DNA of 31,033 nucleotides from an uncultured Eubacteriales bacterium (GTDB taxonomy: Bacteria > Bacillota > Clostridia > Christensenellales > Borkfalkiaceae): positions 1 through 31,033 of the forward strand of contig URMT01000011.1 in the NCBI GenBank assembly GCA_900549005.1, given 5' to 3'. Position 1 is the stretch's first letter. The number at the start of each line of letters is the position of its first letter. The notes under the pieces were generated by a model. The model did no database searches. It saw only the letters and a program-made list of their open reading frames with translations, and was not told where the DNA came from. Position numbers and translations under genes: made by a program. Shown here piece after piece: positions 15,566 to 23,732 of this stretch.

Positions 15566-15756
15566 ATGCAACCCTTGAACTGCTCAACTTTTCGCGCAAC
15601 CAGTTCTACTACCGATACAGGCAATTCCGCGAAAAACACATACGGCAGACATAAAAAAATATACCTGAAACCGCGCAAAAACAGTTGCTAAAACCAAAAG
15701 TTTTTATTACAATATTCGCTGTAAAGATTTACGCAGAAATTTAAATAAAACCGTAT

Positions 15757-15832
15757 GGGGATATAGCACAGTTGGTAGCGCGATACGTTCGCAACGTATA
15801 GGTCAGGGGTTCGAGTCCCCTTATCTCCACCA
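15757..15832 (+). tRNA. tRNA-Ala (anticodon CGC)
   Basis: A 76-nt cloverleaf: acceptor GGGGATA/TATCTCC with the G3-U70 wobble that identifies alanine tRNAs, D-arm GCAC...GCGC (one mismatch), anticodon stem ATACG/CGTAT with loop TTCGCAA (anticodon CGC at 15790-15792, reading GCG), T-arm AGGGG-TTCGAGT-CCCCT, and an encoded ACCA end. It sits between a recombinase fragment and an AT-rich gene. Confidence 0.95.
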
Positions 15833-15926
15833 AACAGAAACTATCCGAACTAATCAATGGTAACATAACCAATAGATAGTCGGATTATTTTCATATTTAG
15901 TATTTATTCCTTAGAGGTACTCTTAT

Positions 15927-17267
15927 ATGAAAAAATTTGCAATATCTCTTCTTGCTTTCTGTTTATTTATAATGCTTGGATTGACCGCCTGTAATAGCGA
16001 TGACCATAAAACAAATAACACAGATGACACAAATCAAATATTTTATTTGCCATATGAAATAGATAAAACCGGTTGCATAAAGCGCTTTTATGCAAATGAA
16101 ACTAACAGCGTTAATATTATTATTCCTTCTACATATAGCATTGACGAGAACGGAAAAATGATTTCCGGTACAGCATACGAGATTAAAACTATCGGCGCAT
16201 ATTGCTTTGCAAACAACAACTTAATAGAATCGGTTTATATTCCGGATAGCATTGTATCAATAGAGGAACGCGCATTTTACAATTGTTCTAAAATAAATAC
16301 TGTAAATATTACTAAAAATATAAAAAATATCGGTAAAGACGCTTTTGAATTGTGCCCGAAACTAAAAACTATTACTAAAAACGGTAACAATGGGATTATA
16401 ATTGATGACAATGCAAATCTATCATCTTTTGAGATACCAAGTTCTATCACAAAACTTGAAAACAATTCATTTTCTAATTGGACAAATTTAACCTCTATTT
16501 CTATCGATACAAATATAGATTACATCGGAAACAACGCATTTAGCCATTGCAAAAACCTTTCGAGAGTCAGTGTTAATTCATCTTTGAGGTACTTAGGCGA
16601 CAATGCTTTTGCTGATTGTGAGCAATTGACCACGCTTTCGACTTATAATAGCAGTAATGGCATTTATTTTGTTCCTCAACAATTTTTAAGTAGTTTTGTT
16701 GTTCCGCTTTCAATAACTTCAATACAAGATGAATTTTTTTACGGCTGGAAACAGCTAGAAGAATTGAACATTCACTCAGCAGTCACATCTCTGGGAACGA
16801 TTTTCAAAGATAATGATAGCCTTACAACGCTTACTTGTGGCAGCAATAATGTTTTATCTTTATTTTATCACCGCCCAAATTATGAAGCAACAGTTGAATC
16901 TGAAAAAATGTATATTGTTGCGCATAAACCATATAGCATATCCTATACGTATAATTATTACATACCAAATACTTTAACGGAAATTCATTTGCTCGATAAT
17001 ATTGATTCATATTGCTTGTACAATATGAAATCGATTCAAAAGGTTTATATTCATTCCTCCGTTTCAGATTTTGGTTACGGGGCTTTTGCTGGCTGCACCG
17101 AATTAACAAATGTATATTTTGAAACAGACAGCGATTGGATATACTCTATGTCTTACTATGATTCCGACCACGGAACAATTCCAAAAGCAGATATGAATGA
17201 TTCAGAGCAATTGGCAATTCAGTTAAAAGCTCATAACGGCTACTATTATAGGTGGTATAAAGCATAA
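15927..17267 (+). CDS. BspA-type leucine-rich-repeat lipoprotein
   Basis: 446 residues. A lipoprotein signal leads (MKKFAIS, hydrophobic core, LTAC with Cys22), then an Asn/Asp/Thr-rich spacer. At least six LRR_5 repeats of the BspA type follow, of the form I-x-x-I-G-x-x-A-F-x-x-C-x-x-L-x-x-V-x-I (for example IGAYCFANN, IEERAFYNCSKI, IGKDAFELCPKL, IGNNAFSHCKNL, LGDNAFADCEQL, FGYGAFAGCTEL). BspA-like proteins are surface adhesins of gut and oral bacteria; the target here is unknown. The gene is markedly AT-rich compared with both flanks and begins about 95 bp after a tRNA 3' end, suggesting acquisition by transfer. The ribosome site AGAGGT (about 15913-15918) is modest. A hairpin terminator follows. 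Confidence 0.88.
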   Translation: MKKFAISLLAFCLFIMLGLTACNSDDHKTNNTDDTNQIFYLPYEIDKTGCIKRFYANETNSVNIIIPSTYSIDENGKMISGTAYEIKTIGAYCFANNNLIESVYIPDSIVSIEERAFYNCSKINTVNITKNIKNIGKDAFELCPKLKTITKNGNNGIIIDDNANLSSFEIPSSITKLENNSFSNWTNLTSISIDTNIDYIGNNAFSHCKNLSRVSVNSSLRYLGDNAFADCEQLTTLSTYNSSNGIYFVPQQFLSSFVVPLSITSIQDEFFYGWKQLEELNIHSAVTSLGTIFKDNDSLTTLTCGSNNVLSLFYHRPNYEATVESEKMYIVAHKPYSISYTYNYYIPNTLTEIHLLDNIDSYCLYNMKSIQKVYIHSSVSDFGYGAFAGCTELTNVYFETDSDWIYSMSYYDSDHGTIPKADMNDSEQLAIQLKAHNGYYYRWYKA

Positions 17268-17321
17268 CCATCATTATTTATTAAGTAATAAACATACAAG
17301 CAAAATTATCTAAACAGCGAA

Positions 17322-17347
17322 AAGGGCAGGCCGTGCGGCCTGCCCTT
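17322..17347. terminator. Bidirectional terminator between the LRR and EFR1 genes
   Basis: aagggcaggccg / cggcctgccctt, a perfect 12-bp inverted repeat with a minimal loop. It lies between the convergent genes ending at 17267 and 17375, with a TTTT run on the minus strand. Confidence 0.8.
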
Positions 17348-17374
17348 CGTTAAATTCAGAAATATATTCAACAT

Positions 17375-18271
17375 TCATTTTATATTGTCTGACGGAGGTA
17401 CAGAAAACTCAGCCTGCGAAGGAAGGGGCAGTTTTTCCGCCTCGCGGAAATACTTTATATACGAACGCCTGCAATAGCGGCACACTTCGCCGTCTTCGGC
17501 AGGCTTTCCTCCGAAATCGTATTCGCCGTTTACCCGCCAACCGTTTAAAATGCCTATTTTTATGGCGTCTGTCGGGCACCCGAACGAGCATTTTACGCAG
17601 CCTATGCAGTCTTTGCCGAACACAGGTTTTCCGCCCGCCATCGTTATATTCTTCTGCGGACACCCCCGCGCGCACTTGCCGCAGCCTATGCAGGCAGAAG
17701 TCGCCTTGAACGTTCTGCCCAGAAAAGGCATTGCGGGATGTTCTATCCTGAAAACAAAAGATACCAGCCTTTTAAGCGGCCCCTTTTTGAGTTTTGTAAC
17801 TTTGCCCGCAAGCATTTCGGCAGCATCGTGCGGTATACGGCGCTCAGCCGCCTGCCACATACGCGCCGCCATACCGTCTGAATGGCGAAAAATCATATTA
17901 TAGGGCATCACGTAATGGTATTCCCCCGCAACGGAATACCCCTTCTTCTTCAAAAGGTCGCTCACGTGCGCACACGAACCGTCGTTCAGCGAAAGCGGTT
18001 CGCCAGAAGTTTTGACGAGGTACACCACCACACCGCCCATACTTACGGGCAGACGCTTTATGAAATCAAAAACAATCTGCGGCGCGTTGAACGCGTGCAC
18101 GGGGTAGCCTATCACCATTCTGTCGAACGAGTTGGGGTCGCGCACCTCGCAGTCCTTTTCTATATTCACGTACTTGCATTCTACGCCGCTCGCCCTCCAC
18201 TCGCCCATTATGGCGCGGCAGACTTTGTGCGTGTTGCCCGTACCCGAAAATACGTTGAACACAGCCCTCAT
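17375..18271 (-). CDS. EFR1-type flavodoxin-ferredoxin fusion
   Basis: 298 residues from the ATG at 18271. The N-terminal part is flavodoxin-like: VFSGTGNTHKVCRAI is the FMN phosphate loop and VIGYPVHAFNAP the second loop. The C-terminal part has two 4Fe-4S sites, CIGCGKCARGCP and CIGCVKCSFGCP (CxxCxxCxxxC), and a further CRYC pair near the end. Such EFR1-type proteins are thought to move electrons between FMN and iron-sulfur centres; the partner is unknown. Its ATG overlaps the stop of the SDR gene by one base (TAATG), with AGAGGAAG just upstream, which is strong evidence of translational coupling. An ORF extending to 18358 was rejected in favour of this coupled start, where family sequence begins. 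Confidence 0.9.
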   Translation of the reverse strand: MRAVFNVFSGTGNTHKVCRAIMGEWRASGVECKYVNIEKDCEVRDPNSFDRMVIGYPVHAFNAPQIVFDFIKRLPVSMGGVVVYLVKTSGEPLSLNDGSCAHVSDLLKKKGYSVAGEYHYVMPYNMIFRHSDGMAARMWQAAERRIPHDAAEMLAGKVTKLKKGPLKRLVSFVFRIEHPAMPFLGRTFKATSACIGCGKCARGCPQKNITMAGGKPVFGKDCIGCVKCSFGCPTDAIKIGILNGWRVNGEYDFGGKPAEDGEVCRYCRRSYIKYFREAEKLPLPSQAEFSVPPSDNIK

Positions 18272-19803
18272 TATTTTTCTTCCTCTTTGAAACAGGCCTT
18301 GCCGCCTTCGCCGAACCAGTACTTTACGCTCTCTTCCTTCAAGTGGCTGTCGTACCACACCTGCGCATAGAAGGGCGATTTTTTGGCGAGTTTATCAAAG
18401 TTCCACGGCTCGGGCTGACAGAACGGGCACCAGTGGCCCGCCTTCAAAACGGTATACGGCGCCGCCGAGAAAGTATGCCCCTCGCTGCACTGCCACAGCA
18501 GTTTGCCGTAGGGGGTGACCTCTTCGTCCTTCGATATGCACTTGCCGCCGCGGAAGGCCGCCGCCTCCTTCATATCCGCAATCGTCCACTGTTCCGCGGG
18601 CTTATCTTCGTCGTAGCCGTGCGAAAGCAGTTTATCTTTGAACTTTACTGCGGGGTTTGGTTCCGTTGAACCGAAATCTTCGGCATTTGCAACTGAAAAG
18701 CCCTCCCACTTATCGGGAAGAGATTTTGCCGCCTGTACGCTTCCGAACGCCGCGGTTATCCTGCCTTCGTCGCCGTTTTTAAGCCACTTCACAGGCGAAT
18801 TGGCGTCGCCCAAAAGCCTTCTGAACACGAACAGGCCTATTACGGACGAGGGAAACATACGCGCAATTTTAAACGCGCTGTATTTTTTGCCCATAGCATT
18901 CCAGAAACCGGCAACGCTTTCGCGCTGATAGCCGAAGAGTTGCTGCAACCTGTCGTCGGCATACCACAGCCCGTGGAAGTTGCGCGTGGCGCACCAGCAC
19001 GGTTTGAAGTAAGCCTTGGGCGAACCGCCCATTATTGAAAAGCCGTCGGCAAACGTATCGAAGCCCGTCCTTCTGTTTTCAGGCCCGCCAGAAATATCGT
19101 AGACCTGATTCCAGAAATCTTCAACCTCGCCAGCGTGTTCGCGCTCTATTATGCGCCTTATAAGATAGCCGCTGTCGCGCGCGGTCACCCATTCGAGCGG
19201 GCCGTTGAGCGTGGTATGGAAGAGAAGCCCGTCGCTTATATTGGAAAATATGATGCCCTCGTACAGCATCGCCGTCTGGCGAAGCACCGCCCATCTTTTG
19301 GCGCCGCTTTCAACCACATACCTTTCGCCAATCAGCTTGTGCATAGCGTAATTATCGTACGCGGCAGGCAGAAGCGGGTCGCCCACTCTGCCCCAGGGAT
19401 GGGTGAGCGTGCGGTTGCCGTAAATTGCCACGGTGGAGATATGTATGAACGCGGGCTGGGGCTGTGCCGAGCAAACCGCGTCGGTAAGGCGCATAGCGCC
19501 TATCTGATTGCACAGATAGCTTGCCTGCCCGTCTTTATCGGACTTGGGCGGAATGACCGCGGCCATATTTATGACCATATCGCAGCCGCCGACCAACTGT
19601 TCGCACACAGAAAGGTCGTTTAGCCAGCCGCGCAAAATTTCTACGCGGTCACCGTAAGTTTTTTTAAGCCTGCGTGCAAGTTTGTCGTTTTTGCGCCTGG
19701 GGGTAAGAAGTACTTTTATGCGCTCTATAAATTCTAGCCCGATTGACTGAACGAAGGCTTCGTAGCCCATATTGCCGTTCACACCGGTCATTGCAACAAT
19801 CAT
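18271..19803 (-). CDS. NAD-dependent epimerase/dehydratase (extended SDR) fused to a C-terminal zinc ribbon
   Basis: 510 residues. The N-terminal Rossmann domain has TGVNGNMGYE (GxxGxxG type, residues 6-15), an IHISTVAIYGN active-site Ser/Thr strand, and YAMHK (Y-x3-K), giving the SDR catalytic triad. Ordinary SDR epimerases are about 310-350 residues. Here a long C-terminal extension includes LLWQCSEGHTF and HWCPFC, a likely zinc ribbon with C439, H443, C459 and C462, followed by a charged tail. The reaction is unknown; nucleotide-sugar or lipid-linked substrates are common in the family. It has a promoter (19865-19893) and an AGAGGATG site. The stop overlaps the EFR1-type start, so the two are probably one functional unit. 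Confidence 0.85.
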   Translation of the reverse strand: MIVAMTGVNGNMGYEAFVQSIGLEFIERIKVLLTPRRKNDKLARRLKKTYGDRVEILRGWLNDLSVCEQLVGGCDMVINMAAVIPPKSDKDGQASYLCNQIGAMRLTDAVCSAQPQPAFIHISTVAIYGNRTLTHPWGRVGDPLLPAAYDNYAMHKLIGERYVVESGAKRWAVLRQTAMLYEGIIFSNISDGLLFHTTLNGPLEWVTARDSGYLIRRIIEREHAGEVEDFWNQVYDISGGPENRRTGFDTFADGFSIMGGSPKAYFKPCWCATRNFHGLWYADDRLQQLFGYQRESVAGFWNAMGKKYSAFKIARMFPSSVIGLFVFRRLLGDANSPVKWLKNGDEGRITAAFGSVQAAKSLPDKWEGFSVANAEDFGSTEPNPAVKFKDKLLSHGYDEDKPAEQWTIADMKEAAAFRGGKCISKDEEVTPYGKLLWQCSEGHTFSAAPYTVLKAGHWCPFCQPEPWNFDKLAKKSPFYAQVWYDSHLKEESVKYWFGEGGKACFKEEEK

Positions 19804-19864
19804 AATTCATCCTCTCGCAAGTAAAGCCGCCGCGGCACACCTTTGCATACCGCCGACAGGAATA

Positions 19865-19893
19865 ATTATACCACCGATTTTAATAAATTACAA
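19865..19893 (-). promoter_or_regulatory. Promoter of the SDR-EFR1 operon
   Basis: Minus strand: TTGTAA (19888-19893), 17-bp spacer, TATAAT (19865-19870), about 62 bp before the ATG at 19803. Confidence 0.75.
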
Positions 19894-19946
19894 ACAAAGT
19901 GAACAGCCAATTTGTGGCTCAGACAGCGCCGTTTATGCTTAAAAAC

Positions 19947-19976
19947 TTGTATGCGCATATGATTTTGTGATATAAT
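19947..19976 (+). promoter_or_regulatory. Extended -10 promoter of the TIGR04076-type gene
   Basis: TTGTAT (19947-19952), 18-bp spacer, TATAAT (19971-19976) preceded by TGA, i.e. TGnTATAAT. It is divergent from the SDR promoter, about 55 bp away. Confidence 0.75.
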
Positions 19977-20026
19977 CAGCATATATAACAACCCGCTATC
20001 AGACGGGCATATAAGGAGGTGCGCAT

Positions 20027-20371
20027 ATGAACAAAGTTAAAATTACCGTTCTAAAAACGACGCTTGATAAAGAGCTTGCGGCAGAGTATGGCGCGGAGGG
20101 ACTTACGGCCTGCCCGATGATGAAAAAAGGCCAGGTGTTTTATGCAGATTACGCAAAACCGCAGGGACTTTGCGACGAAGCCTGGAAAGCCATTTACCAG
20201 TATGTTTTTGCGCTTGCCCACGGCGCGGGGAAAGACGTGTTTTATTACGGCGACTGGATTAAAAAACCCGGCGTAGCCATTTGCAGCTGCAACGACGGAC
20301 TGCGCCCGGTTATATTCAAGCTGGAAGCAACAGACGAGCAGTCGGAAATCGATTATACTCCCGTCAGATAA
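20027..20371 (+). CDS. TIGR04076-family small protein
   Basis: 114 residues, of unknown function. It matches what is known of TIGR04076 proteins: an N-terminal KVKITVLKTT strand, a GLTACPMMKKGQ turn with a conserved Cys, a mid-protein CDEAWKAIYQYVFALAHG helix, and an AICSCNDGLRPVIFKL C-terminal strand with CxC. The cysteines suggest metal or redox chemistry, but no activity has been shown. A consensus AGGAGG site lies 7 nt before the ATG, behind an extended -10 promoter. Single-gene unit closed by a strong hairpin. Confidence 0.85.
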   Translation: MNKVKITVLKTTLDKELAAEYGAEGLTACPMMKKGQVFYADYAKPQGLCDEAWKAIYQYVFALAHGAGKDVFYYGDWIKKPGVAICSCNDGLRPVIFKLEATDEQSEIDYTPVR

Positions 20372-20387
20372 ACAATTATCGGTATGA

Positions 20388-20423
20388 ATATGCCCGCACG
20401 CGCAACTGCGCGTGCGGGCATAT
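20388..20423 (+). terminator. Strong hairpin terminator after the TIGR04076-type gene
   Basis: A 17-bp perfect inverted repeat, core tgcccgcacgcgca / tgcgcgtgcgggca with flanking ata/tat and a 2-nt loop, then gtttt. It starts 17 bp after the stop. Confidence 0.85.
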
Positions 20424-20494
20424 GTTTTACTGTTTTACGCAAAAAATTCCGCGCCGGGGGGGGCAAAATTTGTCATTTCGGGCGTAAACCTCCT

Positions 20495-20583
20495 GTCATT
20501 TCGAGCGTAGGCAATAGCCGAAGTCGAGAAATCTTGCCATTTATTTGAGATTTCTCCACTCGCTTACGCTCGGTCGAAATGAC
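20495..20583. repeat. Dispersed inverted-repeat element, copy C (complete 89-bp form)
   Basis: Perfect 10-bp inverted ends GTCATTTCGA (20495-20504) and TCGAAATGAC (20574-20583) enclose GAGAAATCTT and GAGATTTCTCC. A partial copy lies just upstream (GTCATTTCGGGCGTAA near 20472). The same outer arms occur in the 9222-9493 array and near 9559 and 13571. Confidence 0.8.
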
Positions 20584-20949
20584 GCTGTATTGGGGTGACT
20601 TGGGTTGTTTTGACGCAAACGACATTTTACTTTGACAAAAAGTTCCGCGCAAGCATCGCTGCGCGGAATTTATAATTGGAGATTTTTTCTATAACTGAGG
20701 GTTCACAGATGCAAGCAGTACGCGAAGCGTGCGGAAGTCGTGAAGGAGCACTATTAGGTCTACCACAGCACTCGCCAAAAAGATTTTACAAAAAAGATTT
20801 TTGGCGAAGAGGAGGCGCCGCCGCAACAGCCACGGCAAGCGTGCACAGCACAGTTGCCTGCAAAATACGGCGTGCACCGACGAGTAAGTGACTGAGCGAA
20901 GCCGTAAGCGCGACAAAGTAATGCGACGCATATGTGAAGCCGACACGTA
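20584..20949. other. Intergenic region downstream of pstB
   Basis: No credible gene is visible; open frames here lack ribosome sites and have arginine-rich, low-information translations. It contains a terminator-like stem at 20643-20668 and a 10-bp inverted repeat TCGCCAAAAA / TTTTTGGCGA (20772-20781, 20798-20807). Confidence 0.5.
20643..20668 (-). terminator. Probable terminator of the pst operon
   Basis: ttccgcgca / tgcgcggaa, 9 bp with an 8-nt loop, followed on the minus strand by CTTTTTG. It is about 280 bp past the pstB stop. Confidence 0.6.
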
Positions 20950-21870
20950 TCAACCAAATCTGCCGTTGATATAGTCATCCGTCCTCTTATCCTTGGGATG
21001 CGCCCAAAGTTCTTTGGTGTCCTGCATTTCAATCATTTCACCGAGCAGGAAGTACGCGGTTTTGTCTGCAATACGGAAGGCCTGCTGCATATTGTGCGTT
21101 ACCATAATTATGGTCACCGTCTTTTTGAGTTCGGTGCAGAGCTCCTCTATCTTGCCGGTAGAGATGGGGTCGAGCGCCGAAGTAGGTTCGTCCATAAGCA
21201 GTATCTGAGGTTCTACGGCGAGCGAGCGGGCTATGCAAAGCCTCTGCTGCTGGCCGCCCGAAAGTCCGAGAGCGGACTTATGCAACCTGTCTTTTACCTC
21301 GTCCCACATTGCCGCGCCGCGGAGAGATTCTTCGACGATGCCGTCGAGCACCGACTTGGAACGCACGCCGAACGTGCGGGGGCCGTATGCAATGTTATCG
21401 TAAACGCTCATTGCGAGGGGATTGGGACGCTGGAAAACCATACCTACGTTCTTTCTGAGCCTGGCAAGGTCGGTCTTTTTGGCGTAGATATTGGTTCCGC
21501 CTATCAGAATTTCGCCGGTAATTTTGCAACCTTCAACAAGGTCGTTCATACGGTTCAAAGATTTGATGAGCGTGGACTTACCGCAACCCGAAGGGCCTAT
21601 CATAGCCGTGAGTTTGTGAACCGGGAATTCCATATTTATGTGTTTGAGCGCCTGGAACGAACCGTAAAAAAGATTCATATCCTTAACAGATACGGCTACT
21701 TTGTCGCCTATATTATAGGGCTCAATCTGCCTGGTCTTATTTGCGGCTTTGTTTACGTCAACCGCACGCTCTTCAACGGGCTTCTCGGCCACAGCAGCAG
21801 CATCAGCTACGGCTACCGACCCGCTCTCTTCTTCTTTGATTTTTCTTTTGAAAATATCCAAAAAACTCAT
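20950..21870 (-). CDS. pstB: Phosphate ABC transporter ATP-binding protein
   Basis: ATPase that drives the PstCA channel for high-affinity phosphate uptake. 306 residues, about 50 longer than typical PstB: residues 1-55 form a charged, Ala/Glu/Lys-rich extension not seen in standard homologues. The core has Walker [11 protein letters not shown] (91-100), a Q-loop at VFQRPNP, signature LSGGQQQR, Walker [14 protein letters not shown] and the switch THN. The family-typical [12 protein letters not shown] follows the ATPase core. The start overlaps the stop of the fused permease gene by ATGA, so the two are coupled. No pstB2 or phoU follows. Confidence 0.97.
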   Translation of the reverse strand: MSFLDIFKRKIKEEESGSVAVADAAAVAEKPVEERAVDVNKAANKTRQIEPYNIGDKVAVSVKDMNLFYGSFQALKHINMEFPVHKLTAMIGPSGCGKSTLIKSLNRMNDLVEGCKITGEILIGGTNIYAKKTDLARLRKNVGMVFQRPNPLAMSVYDNIAYGPRTFGVRSKSVLDGIVEESLRGAAMWDEVKDRLHKSALGLSGGQQQRLCIARSLAVEPQILLMDEPTSALDPISTGKIEELCTELKKTVTIIMVTHNMQQAFRIADKTAYFLLGEMIEMQDTKELWAHPKDKRTDDYINGRFG

Positions 21871-23708
21871 ACCTTATTTCTCCGTTTAAATGCCCATTCA
21901 ACTACCGTTACAAGTATGTTGAGAATAATTACAAAGATAAGCAGTACTGCCGAAGTCGCGAACGCCGCGTTCATATCGTCTACCAGTCCGTTACTCATAA
22001 GTCGCCATACAAGCACCGCAAGACTGGCAGTACCATCACCGTAACCGAGGGGAACGAATGTTGCGGAGCTGCCTACCGTAAAGATAAGCGCTGCACTTTC
22101 GCTTACAATTCTGCCTATCGAGAGAATGACAGAAGTTATTATACCTGCAATCGCCTGAGGAAGAACTACGAGGAATATCGTGCGGACTTTGCCTGCGCCG
22201 AGCGCATATGAAGCCTCGCGCATAGAGTCGGGAACTTCCGAAAGCGACTGTTCCGTTGAACGAATTATCGTCGGCAATATTATAAGCGCAAGCGTAATGC
22301 CGCCAGCACCCAAGCTGTACCCCATTCCGAACGATTGAACGAACATTACGTAACCGAATATACCGAATACTATCGAGGGAATGCCCGAAAGGGTATCAAC
22401 GAACAATCTGATTATTTTTACGAACTTGCTGCCGCGCTTTGAATATTCATTCAGGAATATTGCCGCGCCAACGCCGAGAGGCAATGCAATCAGAAGCGCA
22501 AGCGCTATAAGCATCAGCGTTGCCACCATAGAGGGAACCAGCGTGAGCTGAGCGTTCGAGCTTTCGCCGAACAGGAAATTGAGCGTAAATTGACTTTCGC
22601 CACTCATACCTATTGCCGAAGGAGCGAATGCGCCTAAGAGTACCATTATTATAACGGCAAACAACACAACCGCAACGAATACGGCAATCACCCAGGAAAT
22701 TATCCAAAGCACGTCCTGCACACTGCCGGTACGACGGTAGCTGCGAAGCTGATTTTCTTTTACGTTACCTTCCTGAAATCTGCGCGAGAACCAGTGGTTG
22801 CCGGCATTACTTTCCTTTTTGGTAAAGAGCAGGCAGACGTTAAGAATAAGAATTATGATTAGAAGAATGAAACCGCAAGCAAAGAGATAGTTCTGCTGTG
22901 TAGGGTTGGAGAAATCACCATTCCATACTTCTGCATAGCCCCAGTTCTGTACTATATTGGATGAAAGCGTTGTAAACGGGTTGAAGAATCCGGGATAGCC
23001 GGAACCGTTGCCGACGAGCATCTGAACAGCCATTGTTTCGCCGACGGCACGCCCTATACCTAAGATTATCGCAGAAATAACGCCGCTCTTTGCAGCGGGC
23101 AGAAGTACGCGCCATACCGCCTGGTTTTTTGTGCAACCGAGTGCAAGCGCGCCTTCATAATAATGCATAGGCACAGACTCTAAGCTGTTCTTCGTTATGG
23201 AAGTTATCGTGGGAATTATCATTATCGAAAGAATGATAGTTGAGGCGACAAGTCCCGTACCTGTTCCCGAAACACCCATTGAACGAAGCATAGGAAGCAA
23301 TATTCTGTAACCGAACAAACCGAATACGATAGACGGTATGCCGGCAAGCAGGTTTATAAATTGCGTGTATATCTTTTTAAGCTTTCTGGGGCAGTAGAAC
23401 ACAAGCCATACCGCCGTGAATATGCCAAAAATACCGCCAAACAGCACAGAACAGAGCGTAAGCACAAGCGTGCCTACAATCATTCGTGCTACGCCGTATA
23501 CTTCCTGTCGCGAATCCCAAAGCGTTTCAAATATAAATTTGAAAAAACCCGATTCACGGAAGGCAGGTATGCTGGCATAAAGCAAATATCCTATAATTAT
23601 AAATACCGCCAAAATTGAAAATGCCGCAAAGGCAATAAATATTGCCTTTGCGATATTTTCTTTGGTAAAAGCGTTGGCGATATTTTCTTTAACTTTCGCT
23701 TTGTCCAT
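21867..23708 (-). CDS. pstCA: Fused phosphate permease PstC-PstA
   Basis: Single 613-residue protein made of two permeases that are normally separate. Residues 20-297 form the PstC half: hydrophobic helices, [15 protein letters not shown] (121-135) and an EAA-type loop [20 protein letters not shown] (185-204). Residues 298-332 are a polar linker rich in Lys, Asn, Arg and Ser. Residues 333-613 form the PstA half with [15 protein letters not shown] and [20 protein letters not shown]. Both loops contact PstB in the family. The sequence is a continuous frame with no internal stop and no ribosome site at the junction, so this looks like a true fusion. It starts 24 bp after pstS and has no clear ribosome site of its own. 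Confidence 0.93.
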   Translation of the reverse strand: MDKAKVKENIANAFTKENIAKAIFIAFAAFSILAVFIIIGYLLYASIPAFRESGFFKFIFETLWDSRQEVYGVARMIVGTLVLTLCSVLFGGIFGIFTAVWLVFYCPRKLKKIYTQFINLLAGIPSIVFGLFGYRILLPMLRSMGVSGTGTGLVASTIILSIMIIPTITSITKNSLESVPMHYYEGALALGCTKNQAVWRVLLPAAKSGVISAIILGIGRAVGETMAVQMLVGNGSGYPGFFNPFTTLSSNIVQNWGYAEVWNGDFSNPTQQNYLFACGFILLIIILILNVCLLFTKKESNAGNHWFSRRFQEGNVKENQLRSYRRTGSVQDVLWIISWVIAVFVAVVLFAVIIMVLLGAFAPSAIGMSGESQFTLNFLFGESSNAQLTLVPSMVATLMLIALALLIALPLGVGAAIFLNEYSKRGSKFVKIIRLFVDTLSGIPSIVFGIFGYVMFVQSFGMGYSLGAGGITLALIILPTIIRSTEQSLSEVPDSMREASYALGAGKVRTIFLVVLPQAIAGIITSVILSIGRIVSESAALIFTVGSSATFVPLGYGDGTASLAVLVWRLMSNGLVDDMNAAFATSAVLLIFVIILNILVTVVEWAFKRRNKV

Positions 23709-23732
23709 AAGTTAATACCGCACGCTTTGCAT

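Noticed and set aside
15757..15832. tRNA as an amber suppressor explaining the sipW TAG
   Set aside because: Its anticodon is CGC, reading GCG (Ala), not TAG.
15833..17400. A tRNA 3'-end att repeat downstream of the LRR gene
   Set aside because: I looked for a copy of the T-arm/acceptor 3' sequence after the islet and found none in the window.
20689..20946. Minus-strand 85-codon frame after pstB
   Set aside because: No ribosome site and a low-information, Arg/Leu-rich translation in a repeat-containing gap.
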